From: Colletes latitarsis
Lineage: Eukaryota > Arthropoda > Insecta > Hymenoptera > Colletidae
Direction of reading: 5' to 3'
Length of the DNA: 64,000 nt
Assembly: GCF_051014445.1 (NCBI RefSeq)
Contig: NC_135137.1
Location: forward strand, 30,753,501 to 30,817,500
The notes under the pieces are model-generated. The model searched no databases, had not been told where the DNA came from, and worked only from the letters and a program-made list of their open reading frames with translations. Shown here piece by piece: positions 23,983 to 36,051 of the stretch (position 1 is its first letter; every line of letters starts with the position of its first letter). The position numbers and the translations under genes are program-made.

Positions 23983-26440
23983 TATGTATCGATTGCTATT
24001 GAATTCAAAGACGAAAAAAGTTAGAACATACGTCGTTAAAAAATTGCAACGTCTTTTGCTAAGAAATTTAATTAAATATCCTTCGTTCTTCATTTAACCG
24101 AACATCTAAGATATTTACCAGATATTTCTCCGATTCTAATTGTATCCCCGATGTCCCAGATTCCGTTTCTGAAACCCATCTTTCGAGAAGTCCCAACACC
24201 GACGAACAACACGCCACAATTACGATCTTGAAGCTATTGGTATACACAAGCGAAACGAGGTCTCTATTTTCTTCGACGCGTACTTCCACCGTGACACGCA
24301 GCGCGGAAAAGCGTACCAGCATCGGAGCAAAGAGCCTAGTACGCGGTTTCCATGTTGAAAAGTTTTCCACGAATAAGGAGACCAAAGTGGATCGAGCGTA
24401 TAGCTACGAGCTACATTCAAAACGGAATCTCTGAAACTATATACGAGGGAAATCCGACGTCTCGTGTCTTGCATATTCCCTGTGCTCCCTGAAACCTTGA
24501 TTGACGGATTCTGTTGCGACGGAAGTAACACGATCGTCTTTGACGGTTTCGTGATAAAGTATCGCGCGATCCTTAATCCTTTCGCTGCTTCGTGAAATGA
24601 CGAAGTGTAATTAAAAAATTAACTACTTATTTCACGATTAAACTAAGTTGTATTCGTTAAAAATACTTCAGAAAACCATGTTTATAATTGCACAGTCTAA
24701 CTTCAAAGTTAAAATTTCAATATGAGATGTATTTGGATCTCCTTTTACAGAGATCAAACTAGAATATTTATTAAATTTATTTCAAAAGTGGGATATTTTA
24801 TACAAAGTTATAGATACTAGAGTACAATTATTTTACCAAATATTAATCATCGGTGTAATCATTTTTCGATGCTCGGAATGGAGGATGGTTCCGTGGGACG
24901 ACGGCGATCGGAATTGACATTACCGATTCAAACAAATGTGAAAAATGTCGTCCAAGAAAAGATCCTTTCCGTGGAAACGGGTATGGTGTGCTCGACGCGG
25001 GGCCATTCATATTTTATCAGCTCCTTATCAATTTCTTAAGCACGACCGTACCATTTTTCAGCCGTCCCTTCCATTCCCTCTGTGTGCCATAGCCTTCCAG
25101 TTCTTTCCTCCCTAAACACGCTTTGAAAGGAGTATTATTCCCGCCACATTTTTGCAGCCGTAGATCTGCAAGGTAAACATATTTTGAAATGGTACCGCGG
25201 GATCCTTTCAAGATCCTTCAAAGGTTTAAATTTAGTTCTTATAATAGTTGCAGATAAAGCACGACGTAAGAAGAATTCTAATAAAATGAAGGAAACTATA
25301 CCGGTTGTATATATGCTCGGAAATTTTTTAGAACTCGCGTTTATAAGAGAAACGTCGCTTATTGTTTAAAATCATGACATTGCCTATTTTTTTTGCCAAG
25401 CGTATCGTCGAAGATCAAAGTAAAAAGTTTCTCAAAGCTATTCTTCCATAAGGGAAACTTATATCTTCGGCTTGCATCGCGCGATTTCTCTATGAATGCG
25501 ATATTCGTGTTTCTTACGTGCATTCCAGCGTGAACTCTTTTAACAAAATTTATTTTGACGCTCGGTTAGTAAAATTTATTGAAAATATGGTAATGAATTT
25601 CGACACATTTTCGCAAAGGAAATAAAATATCGTTTCTGCTTCCTGTGCATTCCATTTTTCGTGCCAAATACGAACACCTACATTTTGACGGCGCCGTGTG
25701 CAGATACCGCCGACGTGTGTACATATCTGTCGATCGATAGCAGTTTACAAAAACCGTCCACACGTGCCTAGAAATACCGGTTTTATATTTAGAAACTTCG
25801 TGACCAGAAATTCGAAATACTCTTTTGCCTAAAAATTTTTTAAAATGTCGTCGATGTCGATTATGCGTTGTCAGGTTTACTTGTAAATCCATCCCCAAAC
25901 GATCTATGTAAGTCTTTCATTTATTTATCTTACCAGTTATAGTTGTATGAAAATCAAGCAATCTCTATGCAATTAAAGTTATACGTAGAATTATTTCATT
26001 TCGGAGATTCTTTTTAAATAACTTGTTGAGTTACTTAAAAGTTGTTGTGTGCTCCGTCTGAAATTTTGCGTGTAAAAGTAAATTCCACTCAGTTTTTAAA
26101 ATAAACACTCAAATTTTATCTACGATGTTTACAAGAACAATGCACAAAAATAAAAATATTAAAAGAATTGTCGTTAAAAGATTATCTTAGGAGAATAAAT
26201 TATTATTAGTAACATTTTCTTTATTTCACGATATAATATTGTTTTTTTTTTGTTCTGAGAGCACGTGAAATTTAATTTGAGTAACACTGTAAAGGGTGAA
26301 ACGAATGTAATGCACAGAACAACAAAATTCCACCGATCTCGCGACGATAGCTTTCTCACCACCCTAATAAACACGATCTTAAATACATTCCAGCGACATC
26401 GTCACAATTTCTGGCTCTTATAGACTCGATCGTATCTTTA
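23983..26440. other. Intronic sequence upstream of the Rbp6 exon, nothing recognised
   Basis: Frames at 24068-24531 on both strands and 25566-25898 minus lack domains. 26000-26330 is AT-rich, typical of sequence near an insect 3' splice site. No regulatory element could be named. Confidence 0.45.
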
Positions 26441-26478
26441 TGGCGCCATTAATAATACTCGTTTCTTCTTTTTCGCAG
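26441..26478 (+). promoter_or_regulatory. Rbp6: 3' splice acceptor and polypyrimidine tract of the Rbp6 exon
   Basis: The sequence before the exon is pyrimidine-rich (cgtttcttctttttcgcag) and ends in CAG at 26476-26478. It directly precedes the conserved MVTRTKK codons, so the boundary is fixed by both the splice consensus and the protein. A branch point could not be assigned; an A-containing stretch (taataatac) lies near 26450-26458. Confidence 0.9.
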
Positions 26479-26571
26479 ATGGTGACAAGGACAAAGAAGA
26501 TATTCGTCGGTGGACTATCGGCACCGACGACGCTGGAGGACGTTAAAAATTACTTCGAACAGTTTGGCCCG
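26479..26571 (+). CDS. Rbp6: Internal coding exon of Musashi-family RNA-binding protein (Rbp6), first half of RRM2
   Basis: The exon is 93 bases, 31 codons, phase 0 at both ends, from ATG at 26479 to the CCG codon ending at 26571. It begins MVTRTKKIFVGGL and ends YFEQFGP. KIFVGGL is the RNP2 motif (beta-1) of an RRM, and the TTLEDVKNYFEQFGP stretch is helix 1 with the turn into beta-2. In Musashi proteins the MVTRTKK block links RRM1 to RRM2. The LSAPTTLEDVK signature fits Rbp6 better, as I recall the family, than the divergent RRM2 of Drosophila msi. The family binds short UAG-type motifs in mRNAs and controls translation in neural and stem cells. The RNP1 half of RRM2 must lie in the next exon, which I did not find within the 37 kb downstream. 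RRM1 was not found upstream. The ATG at the exon start is probably an internal methionine, not the start codon. Confidence 0.93.
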
Positions 26572-26577
26572 GTGAGT
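26572..26577 (+). promoter_or_regulatory. Rbp6: 5' splice donor GTGAGT after the Rbp6 exon
   Basis: The exon ends CCCG and is followed by GTGAGT, close to the optimal donor consensus. Homology to Musashi RRM2 stops here. If the intron were retained, the frame would run 22 further codons of unrelated sequence to a TGA at 26638-26640, giving a protein cut inside RRM2. Confidence 0.9.
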
Positions 26578-26640
26578 ACCTGCACGCAGGAGATTCTTAT
26601 CAATTATGCTAATGCTAGGTGTACAATAAACGCAGGATGA

Positions 26641-27700
26641 CGCAATTCAATCGACGAAAGGCTGACTAATGTAAAAACTGTGTCGAGCTTCTTTTTTATA
26701 TATAATCAATCTGCAATTTAAATAAAATTACTATATCATCAGAAAACTATTTTCAATATTAATAGAGGAAGATTTAATTTCTCTGTTGGGATCAATTAGA
26801 TAATTATATTTATCAAATTCGTGGATCACTGTGAATATTCAATTTTAAACGAAACTTCTCTATTTATAACCGTACTATATAATGAAATATAAAATAAAAT
26901 ATTTGTTGTAAAACATACTGTGTCACTTTGAGTCCTGTGTTTATTGCATGTTTTGCCAAAAAACAAAACCGCTCGACTCGTTTATAACACTTTCTATTTT
27001 AAACTACCTTTCCAGAATGGTAGAGTCACTGTTGCTATCTGTAAAATATTAAGCGTAGTAGTTTAATAATTTCAGAAATATAACTGATTACATTTACGTA
27101 CCTTGCGATACGTAGAATATCAATCTTTGTCGTCGAAGTGGTCACGGTATAAATAGTATAAGCCATAATAAATCACGTACCAAACATTTATTTTTCTTCT
27201 TCTTGCAGTCACATTTTTCACTTTTCGCTTCTTTCGTGAAACCACTTTGGTCCGCGGTACAGAATATTTTCCGAGGCGTCATTCATTTTGCAACAAATTC
27301 TATAACGAAATAGGTGACATTTGAAAGCAGGTTGAGAATACTGCCACGAGGTGCGACAAAATTTATCAGCAGCAAAAATACAATATTCGGAGACACAGTC
27401 GGATTTGCAGAATTGTTATTTTGGAAACCGAAGAGTTTATAAGATACGTTGACCCAGATAGTATCATTAACATCGACCATCTGCCAAGTAACAAATAATT
27501 AATTTAATGAACTTTATCGAACCAGGACTTGCTATCACTCTTTTACAATATAATATCGAAGTAACAAAAACTAGACAATCGAGTATCAGAGATGTTTTTA
27601 GCAATCTCATAAAATATAATACACGTTGAACAAAGATCAGTTTGTAATTTTTATTTCATATGAAAAGCTAAAATTGTTGAAACAAGTGTACATCTACTAA
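26641..27700. other. AT-rich start of the downstream intron, nothing recognised
   Basis: No coding signal after the read-through stop at 26640. No repeats shared with other parts of the window. Confidence 0.45.
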
Positions 27701-28430
27701 AAATTTCATTTCTACAAAGATCGTAGCTAACGTTGGTTTCCGACACGATTCTCATATGATATACGTTCCCAAAACGCCCAGCATTTTATAGATAGCAATG
27801 GAGACCTGTAATTTACCATTCTGTAAAAGTAGATTAAAATTGTAGTGGGGCAAGTTGAGTGGTTCCATTTTAAGTGTAACGATGCACGGCCCACGCGGTG
27901 ACAAACATTCGACGCGCGCGAATCGTACATCAATGACAGGCTGCCGCGTCGCGTCGCGTCGGGACGTTTCGTCATTGTAGCCGAAATCATTGGGCACGGT
28001 TGGTGCTTTTCTCGTCACGGACCGGGCGGACATTGTCGGTGATCATTGTCACGGGACCGTCGAATCATTATTTTCGGCGGGAGCGTACCGCGCTGGACAC
28101 ATTGTCGATACGATTCAGCATTCTGCTTATTTCCTGCGCGTGCGGTCGTCTAATCCGACGCCACGGTGGAACGCGAAATTTGACAGGGCCAATCGTGGAA
28201 ACAACGAACGCGTCCGAGCCCTCGCCAATTCGCGCCGTTTATTGTTTCAGCAATTTTAATAGCTGCGCCTCCCGCGTACGCTTTATTGCTCTCGCGACAC
28301 GAAACGCCTGACGTTTCGTCCACGCGTTCACCCAGGATATTATTATTTGAATAGAGTTCCAGATGAATGGCGAACAACGATCGATTCGCATTTGGATCAC
28401 TATGCTGATCCCCCGGTGATTCCATAATTT
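27701..28430. other. CpG-rich island, no recognised gene
   Basis: Overlapping frames on both strands (27752-28033 minus, 27990-28311 plus, 28150-28425 minus). A short cgtcg-type repeat (gcgtcgcgtcgcgtcggg) lies near 27946-27963. No domain. Confidence 0.4.
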
Positions 28431-30479
28431 ACGTTACGCGTTATCTAGCGCGAACTTTTCTCGAATTGTTGCTCAAACCTTTCGATATCGATGCAATTTT
28501 TCAAAAGTACGCTATTTAATTTCATTTGAAAAGGATGTACTTTGTACTTTATTTTAATAATGGTAATTACCGATAGAAGCCATGTTTGAATCTAGGTTTC
28601 CTGTTTGCGACGAAAAGCTTCGTTATCCATTTGGAACGAACGTGATAAAGTGGGACTCTTGAGCAGTCTTAACCTAAGATCTGAACGAGAGCAAGTCGTT
28701 TTCTGAACCGTTTCAGATTGATTTTTAGATATTACAGGATCACTTTTGGATAGATGAAGTTTCTTTTTTCTTTCGACTGTGCTCATTTAATAATGATTTA
28801 TCGTGAGATTCGGTAGTATAGCACTACGGAAGGTCGGGCATTCGTGTCTCCGCGTATCATAAATATTCTTCAAAAAATCAAATTCTCCCATCAGCTACTC
28901 GAAGTATTTTTTTTGACTATTTTGCTGAATATGTTTCTTCTGACCATAAACTAGCTGATTTGTCTTCGATACTGGTTTATAAAAAAGTTACAGCTGCCTT
29001 GTGTTATGTAATAATAGCCTACATTAAAAAATGTTCAGTAATTTAAAGTTTGTAGAGAAATACTAGTAAAAGTTCTCAGCAGTAAAGTGTCAAACACTAA
29101 ACATAATTATGCTTTTTTATTCGATTAAGTGCTTTTGAAAAGGTCCACATCTCGCTTTCATGACTTATCAAAATCTGATAGCACAAAATAACTGTAATTT
29201 TTTTATTATGTCGATGATGAAGATGAACGTTGCCCCCGAAATATTGAAAATTGCCCTACGTTGGGAAACATCGAACTAGTCTCACCAAACATTAATAGAT
29301 CGCGAGGAAAGATCGATGGTTGGAATTCGCGAGCCACATCATAGGTTGTTCCGTAGTTTATCGTTGGAAGTTGCGAGATCGTTACGGTTTTAAGGGCTGC
29401 GTCGCAGCCGAGGTATGATTCTGACAATGATCAGTGCGCAGTCTCAATATTTGCACGAGCGGTGGCACGTCACGTAGTCGGATTGTCGGCAAATACTTTG
29501 GAGCAGCCGTTGGAGCCAATCAGGATTTTGGCAGCTGAACGTGGCTACGTATCACGCGCGCCACCTTCACCGCCCATTGAACTTCCGGAATACTCGAGAC
29601 GCCCTTCTCGCCGGTGGTTAAGTGATTAGGAATTGGTAGAAGGACCACCTGAGACGAGGATTTCTGCTAATTAGCCTTTATCGACCTCTGGCGAGGCTGC
29701 GCGGACCATTACGCGTTATTGTGCGAACTTCTCCAGCTTCTATCGCTTCGATAATAGCCGTCGCGATTCATCGGCTCGGTGTATGAGACAGATAATGGTG
29801 CTTGAGCGTGATTTACGAGGTGGTGGCAGTTGCCCGAAATCGTTTCTCGTTCTGGCGATGAAGTAAATAGATTTAACGGTTTGGTAATTGGTAATAACGA
29901 CCACGGTTTGGCTTTTTTTTCTGGCATTTCAGTCGACGGGGGGAGGGGGGCGAAAGTGAATTTGTTCTGGGAAACAAACGACTGTCTGGTGCGGAATATA
30001 TTAGGCAGGCAAACGCAAACTGATTTCGTAATACTCGATATTACGAATCCCATAATCTGTGTCCGACGCTTTCACTCCCACTCTACTTATTTCTCGTTTC
30101 TGATAATAATAAGACTTAAAGTTCTTCGCTAAATTCTGGTCAAATTCAGGTTCTTGTCGATTATGTGTTAGAAACTGAAATATAAAGTGCCTCATATTTT
30201 TAAGGCAATATTATAGAAACAGTCGTACAATAAATATTGAGAAATCTTTCGAAATATTTTATCCCGAAATTTGAGGGCTGCTTACACCCCTTAAACATGA
30301 TTCGATCTTCCGATTAGTAGTGTTTTTACATTCGTAAACATCAATACTGAAACACATTTAAAACAATATTTCGAGTCTCGGTAATTCCATCGCGTAGAGA
30401 CACGATCGTTATTCTACTCATTCAAGCAAAAAAGTAAATTTCAGAAGCAACATATTCGGTTTAGAATTCGTTTGGAACG
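28431..30479. other. Intronic sequence, nothing recognised
   Basis: Frames at 29709-30053 minus and 29830-30132 plus overlap and lack domains. A G-rich run (gggggagggggg) lies near 29937-29949. Confidence 0.4.
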
Positions 30480-30960
30480 CAACGAAACTGCGCAGTCGAC
30501 ATTTTTCCGTTCGTTGGGGTTGCGTGGGGGTGGAGGAGCGACTGGAATCAGAAAGAAGCGGAGAAGATCACGATGTCGACGGTTGTCCGCGGTTCGTGGC
30601 ACGAGCCAGAAATGGATTTGAGATATCAGAACGAGGCACTATCTCCGGCCTAGCCTCTTGACTCGCCCCAACCCCTTTTTCTCTTCCTTTTTCAACCTTC
30701 TCTTTCGTTCTCCGTTGAAAGTCTCTCGTCCGGTCCCGAATGCAGAGTTTCCTGCTCGCGGTGGCTCGAGTTCGCTTTCCTCGTCTGTCTGACCCACATT
30801 CCGAGATAAGATCGGGCATACATGTCGAATCCATGCACAGAGGCACATATACACGTACACACGCGTAGCTGTTGCTTGGCGGGCTCGCGAGCTGACAGCG
30901 TCGTACACGCGAACAGGTTTCGAGGTTTCATTCGGTAATTAGAAATACACATGCAGCATC
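30480..30960. other. CpG-rich island, no recognised gene
   Basis: Three staggered minus-strand frames (30568-30846, 30639-30908, 30692-30973) in one CpG-rich patch. They are mutually exclusive and without domains. Confidence 0.4.
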
Positions 30961-32952
30961 TGGTATTTTTCAAACATATCGAATGTAATATTTTTTAACG
31001 AAAAAAATGTTTTTAAATCGAACACTTCAATATTACTTAACCCTAATCTTACCAGGATCTGACTTACCAAGTTTGAGTAGCCTCTGTAACTAAATTTATA
31101 TGTTAATAATATTTTATGTATTTTATAACTTGGTACGTAACCTAAAGTCACATCTCTGTGGGATTAAACATTTTCAAACAGCATCTATACTTTTCATGAT
31201 ACAAATGGAAAATAAATAGTAAGAGCGATTTAACTGCGATATGTATTATATGATTTAGTTTGAATATTTATAAAGAAAATGCGCTTAAAGTTTGACAGTT
31301 TCTGACAGTCGTTTTCTAAATTTGAGTTGCAAGTCGCATTTCTTATTGAAACATATTTCTTGGTAGAAAGGAAATTAGAACGAAAGAGGGAATAAGCAGA
31401 CGATGTTGACAGTAATTTCGTACCATTTACAAAGCTTTAATAGCGTTTCATTTTTAAATATTCTAATAAGTAAGCTCTGTTTTTGTGTGTTTGCGATGTC
31501 ACCGTCACGGTCGATGTGCACACGATCGCAAATAACGATACGTCAATAGTGTGCAGTTGTACAAATAGGCGTATCTGTGTCCGTAAATACAGAAACTGCA
31601 GACCAAACCCTGAAGTAACCTTATATCGTTTGCTGGCCGTTTCAGGTTAGTTCGGTTCTCCGCAAACCTTACGTATTAAACGTATTTACGATAAAGCTAA
31701 CGGCATTGCTGGTAAATTCGTTATATACAGCTTCTTTGCGATACCCCGAGCCGCGTGGATGCTCCTTGCTGGTACTCGCGAGCAAATCGACAGTGATTTC
31801 GTTGGCCCCCGATCGAGTTAGATCTTCGTGGATTCTTTCTCCAGCTTTGAGAAAGGTCTCGGTTCTGAGACAGCGATCTTAATTCGATTTCGATTCCAAT
31901 CTTAATTTCCGCGATGGTTCGAATTTATTTGAATCCCGAACGCGACTTTAATTTAAACTTAGAAAACGATCGTAGAAAATGGTCAATCTGACTTTCCAGT
32001 TAAAGTAAGTCGCGATAAGGAAAAGTTGTCAAATTTTATGCTTGCTTTATTTTCGAGTTTCCCAGTTGAATTGTATTATTATAAATTTCGCCGATATTGG
32101 AAATAATAATTTGGCGTAATACGAGATCTAGACGTAGAAGACTGTTATGCTACGAAGAGTCTTCTAAAAGTAAAAAAATCGAAAATAAAAATGAAAAATA
32201 TAAGTAGTGTTTGAAAACGTTTAGACTACAAATAAGAATTCTTTTCTTTCTGATGATTTCGAATAATTTTCTAGTATTCTGTTACTCGACATCTTTTAGC
32301 GTAGTATCACTGATTATTTATATTGGAATTCGAAAGACAACCGTGATCTCCACCCTTCCGGAGAAATCCACCGTATTTGCACTCGATAACTAATCCCCCA
32401 ACAAATCAAAGGCTCCCGATAATATTGGCAAACAGGCGAGGGAGACGATTCTATACCAAGAATCGCAACGACACAGTTATGTCACATAGTTTCATATCAT
32501 TTTGGCAGCTTTCATCCTTTAGTCTCGTTTTCTGCTCGATAAGGGAAGAGAAATAGGACAAGAAAGAAGTCGGAGCAAAAGAGGAAATAAATACCTATCG
32601 ATAAAATGGCGAAACTGATTTATCCGAGAAAGCTGATGATATTGTCGGTAACTTTATTTACTTATATCGTGGAGTTCCTTCGTGCGAATGGAATAGTGTG
32701 CACGTACCAAGGTCGATGGCAAACACGGATACGATCGAGAACGTAAACCTTATCAAGAATTTGCTGTATGAATCTGTACATAGATTCATGGGAATGGAAG
32801 AATGGACCAAGTGTTCTTCGCGTATAACACGGATCCGCTCGATGCATTATTGTACGTCAAGTACCATCGAAGCGGAATACGATAATATTATCCCAATAAA
32901 ATCGTCCTTTCGACCGATCTCCGACATATCTTACAGCTTCCAATACTTACAC
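30961..32952. other. Intronic sequence, mostly AT-rich, nothing recognised
   Basis: No domain-bearing frame. An isolated acttaaccctaatctta motif at 31035-31051 resembles a piggyBac-type end but has no partner. Confidence 0.4.
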
Positions 32953-33144
32953 ATTTAGACTTCTAACCTATAATAATGTAGGATATTTGTTTTACCCATT
33001 TGGTAGAAGGTACAATGATCCTAATTTTTTCCTAAATATTTTTATCCATATTTAGACTTCTAAACTAACTATAATAATGTAGGATATTTGTTTTACCCAT
33101 TTGGTAGAAGGTACAATGATCCTAATTTTATCCTAAATATTTTT
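32953..33144 (+). repeat. Tandem duplication, 97-bp period, two units
   Basis: Units start at 32953 and 33050 with atttagacttctaa. Each runs through taataatgtaggatatttg, ttttacccatttggtagaag and gtacaatgatcctaa. They are nearly identical apart from a few bases inserted after the start, so the duplication is recent. Confidence 0.93.
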
Positions 33145-34720
33145 CAGTTTTACTGAAAGAATATATCTTTTATTAGGCCCAATGAAATATAAACAGTCAC
33201 AGAGTGCATAACAAAATGAACGAATGTTAATAAATGTGAGATAACCCAATAGAAAGAAAAGGAAGGCCCCGTGGTTGAAAGTTCACGTTACATCGTTGAA
33301 ACGTTACGAGTATCCAGACACTCGAACGATTCGTGAAATATTCGAACTGTACGCGAATTATACCGCGGCGCTCGAATCACGGAAGCGTTCGAATATTCGA
33401 ATACAGAAAAATTGTACAAGCAAGCCCTAGTTCCCGGGCAATCGATAATGCTAATCGCGGGTAGAGTCGATCAGATATTCGGAATTGCGTATCGAGCGTT
33501 TTGGACGCGCGAAGCAGGGACTGATAACGAACCCGAGGCCTCGGCCGGAGAAAAAATTGCCAAGGGACGAATGCTGTTTCATCGAGGCCACTTTCATGAA
33601 TTTTTATACCGCGGACAATCAGCGGTGCCGGCATAACACACGACCACACATAATTACCGCGATGGATGCAAATTGTAACCTTTCGTCGGTCTCGTTGACC
33701 GGGTCTGGTCGCATGTCGAAAGCGGCGCGATTTAAAACTTAGATAAGGGTATTCGACGACGTTCCTTGAAAAATGAATGGATCCCCGAAGAGCCGGGGCT
33801 TAATTGCACTCGCTTTCAACTTTCGACTTCCTCCGTTCGACAGTCGAAGAACGACGAAGGGTGAAAAGAAACGACGAGGAGAGAGCTGTACGTAACGTCG
33901 GCTCGAGATCTCTTTGACGCCGCGCATAACGGTCGACTTGAAATTAAGAAATTAAGAATTAACGCGTCTTGGGATTGGTCGACCGGTCCCTCGTTTTTTT
34001 TTCTTTTTTTTTTTTGTTCCTCTCCATCGCCCCCTTCAAACTATCGTCTCGAGCAAGCTCGTTTAATTCCGCACCGCAAACCGAACTTCTGCTTCCCAAC
34101 GATCGCTTATCGACGATGCGCTCCGCCTCGGAAGCCACCAGGAAGTTTACCCTTCGCTTTCCTAAGCTCGTCGAAAGACAATTACGTCATCGAGATTGGC
34201 CGATTGGAGGCACGAAGATTGGTTCGTTTTATCGGGCGCCGTTCGCAAGAAACTTCGACTTCCTCCGTAACGTATTGTGTTTACTTATCTCGTTGGATCC
34301 CTTCGTTTATTCAGGCCGCGTCAAGTTTATAACTACCGTAATTTCGCGCGGGCACTCCCCCCCCCCCCCCCCCCCACGGAGGATACCGTTTTCCAAAATA
34401 GCGAGGCACCGACGAAAGTAGAGAATGACCGAATGGCGGGAGCAGGGTTGTCTTTGTTGTTCAGACACGGCCAGACAACGGGGTTTGGGTTTGCTTTTAT
34501 ACTTATAGCACTCTCGCCATCGTTTCTCCTTTCTCTGATCCTGTTATTATTTGTCTTATCGTCCTTTTCGACGGCTGGGAAGTCCTTTGTGTCCCCCGAA
34601 TTCTCGTCTCCGAACGAAACGATAATTATGGAATTGGTTTTCGTGCTAAACAACTCCGAGCTTTGTTTTTGTGTTTTTATATTTTAAATGGAATGACGAA
34701 ATTGTATCTTGTGTTTCGAG
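33145..34720. other. CpG-rich island with low-complexity tracts
   Basis: Frames on both strands (33377-33649 minus, 33412-33636 plus, 33969-34421 plus of 150 codons, 34277-34687 plus) have compositional products without domains. A T-rich tract lies near 33994-34016 and a 19-C run at 34357-34375. Confidence 0.4.
34357..34375 (+). repeat. Poly-C tract, 19 C
   Basis: An uninterrupted run of 19 C inside a CpG-rich stretch. Length is likely polymorphic and prone to sequencing error. Its complement is a poly-G run able to form a G-quadruplex. Confidence 0.9.
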
Positions 34721-35172
34721 GCGATCTTTTTGAAACATAGTTTCGGATTTATTTTATTTCTTATTCCTCTTAATGTTATATGTTCAGTTAAAAAAAAAAA
34801 TTGTTTTAGATTTAGTGTACCAAAGAGATGATGTTTAGTAGCTTGTTTAGTTCTCAAACAGCTTTTTTTTCGTAAAAGAACGGCTAATTTTCTACAATTT
34901 GTTTGTACACATCGGTCCAACTTCAGTCGAGAGAAGATGTTTTATTTATAGAAGCGTGATACGGTTGACAGTAAATACGAACGAAAATGTGCAGAAGAAA
35001 CTTTAAAATTTAAAGAGTTTCTCATACCTTGTTCAATAATTCAAGTTAGAAATTACTTTTAACTCTTTTGTAGAGTATAAAAAGGCACATTCAAATGTTG
35101 GAAAAAAATTGTTCCCTATCGTTACACACGCACTATAAAATAGTACATACAATTTTGTATCGCAGACCAGTC

Positions 35173-35309
35173 GTATAATTAATAGGAATGACTGAAACTT
35201 CTTTAGGTGAATAGTGTCAAAGTAAATATAAAAATAAACATGAAAGACAATATAAATTAAAATAGTTGTTACATTCGTAGGATAGAGGATGAATAGTCCT
35301 TCAAAACGA
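35173..35309 (+). repeat. Dispersed repeat D1, copy 1
   Basis: Shares ordered motifs with 46682-46820 and, for a shorter stretch, 46495-46590: aat(a/c)aataggaat, aaacttcttt(a/g)gg, aaaataaacat, gaagacaa(t/c)ata, and (a/g)aa(a)gtcctt. Divergence is considerable. No coding potential; class unknown. Confidence 0.65.
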
Positions 35310-36013
35310 GTGTTCATTTAAGTAGATAGCGTAATTAGTTCCGGAGATATGACGATTTTTATTTCAAGTCGATGCGTTTGTTTACGTCGTGAGGTCAATG
35401 AACTTTCACTCAATCACTCGCGTGCGAGAAAAAGTCGAATTAAAAAAATTACCCCTTTACATAAATTACGATATCTCGAAAACGGAAAGTCGAATCGGCG
35501 AAAACCAAAAACCATTTGAAAGGGGAAGCTTTGCCGCTTCTAATGATGGCTCAATTATGGATAAAACATTAGTAGTTTCGGAATTGCACGCATCTAAAGT
35601 TTACCTATTTTTAATACGCGTCGTTAGACTGTTTTAAGACAGTGGAAACTGAAGATTCTCTCCTTTCGTCTTTGATGTACATATATTTTCTATTTACATT
35701 AGAAACTAATCAGAATTTGAAACCAAATTTTGTCCGTCAAATGACAGACTACATATTTGACTCAGACAAACAATAAGAAAAGTCTTGAAGTTAAATGGCG
35801 CTAAAATAACATTGCATGTTAGAAATTCCAAACGAAATTTGAAAGACGATCATTTGACCGGTCGTGGTAGGTTCAGTATTAAAATTACAGAACCTGTAAG
35901 TATTATTTGCTAGCAATTTACATTGAATTCAGTCAACGTAACGACACGAATACATATTCTAATTAAAAGAAAAATCGTATTTTAATGAATCGTCAATATT
36001 AAAGGGTTCAATA
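35310..36013. other. Intronic sequence, nothing firmly recognised
   Basis: An 82-codon frame at 35389-35637 (YINYDISKTES near the middle) has no recognised domain. The phrase gatatctcgaaaacggaaag looks like dispersed-repeat sequence, but no second copy is in the window. Confidence 0.35.
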
Positions 36014-36051
36014 CAAATATGTGCAATCAATGTCCGTAAATCTAGTGTTAA
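36014..36051 (+). mobile_element. Solo piggyBac-like terminal fragment, ending ctagtgTTAA
   Basis: A diverged relative of 23943-23982 and 62826-62863, same orientation, ending at TTAA 36048-36051. No opposite end found. Confidence 0.4.

Larger units (their letters stand above)
1..26478 (+). other. Upstream intron of Rbp6 (3' part), inferred
   Basis: No exon was recognised upstream of the Rbp6 acceptor. Musashi RRM1 should precede this exon on the + strand, so the whole stretch is probably one long intron whose 5' end lies outside the window. It holds AT-rich DNA, CpG-rich islands and transposon relics listed separately. Short UTR exons, nested genes or lncRNAs could be hidden here. Confidence 0.7.

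Noticed and set aside
24573..24590. TTAATCCTTTCGCTGC, like a piggyBac-type left end
   Set aside because: No right end with TTAA was found nearby.
26479..26481. ATG at the exon start as the translation start
   Set aside because: Preceded directly by a splice acceptor, and in Musashi proteins this methionine lies in the linker between RRM1 and RRM2.
33969..34421. 150-codon open frame running into the poly-C tract
   Set aside because: The product begins with a run of F, L and S from a T-rich tract and ends in poly-P from the C run; typical of low-complexity DNA.
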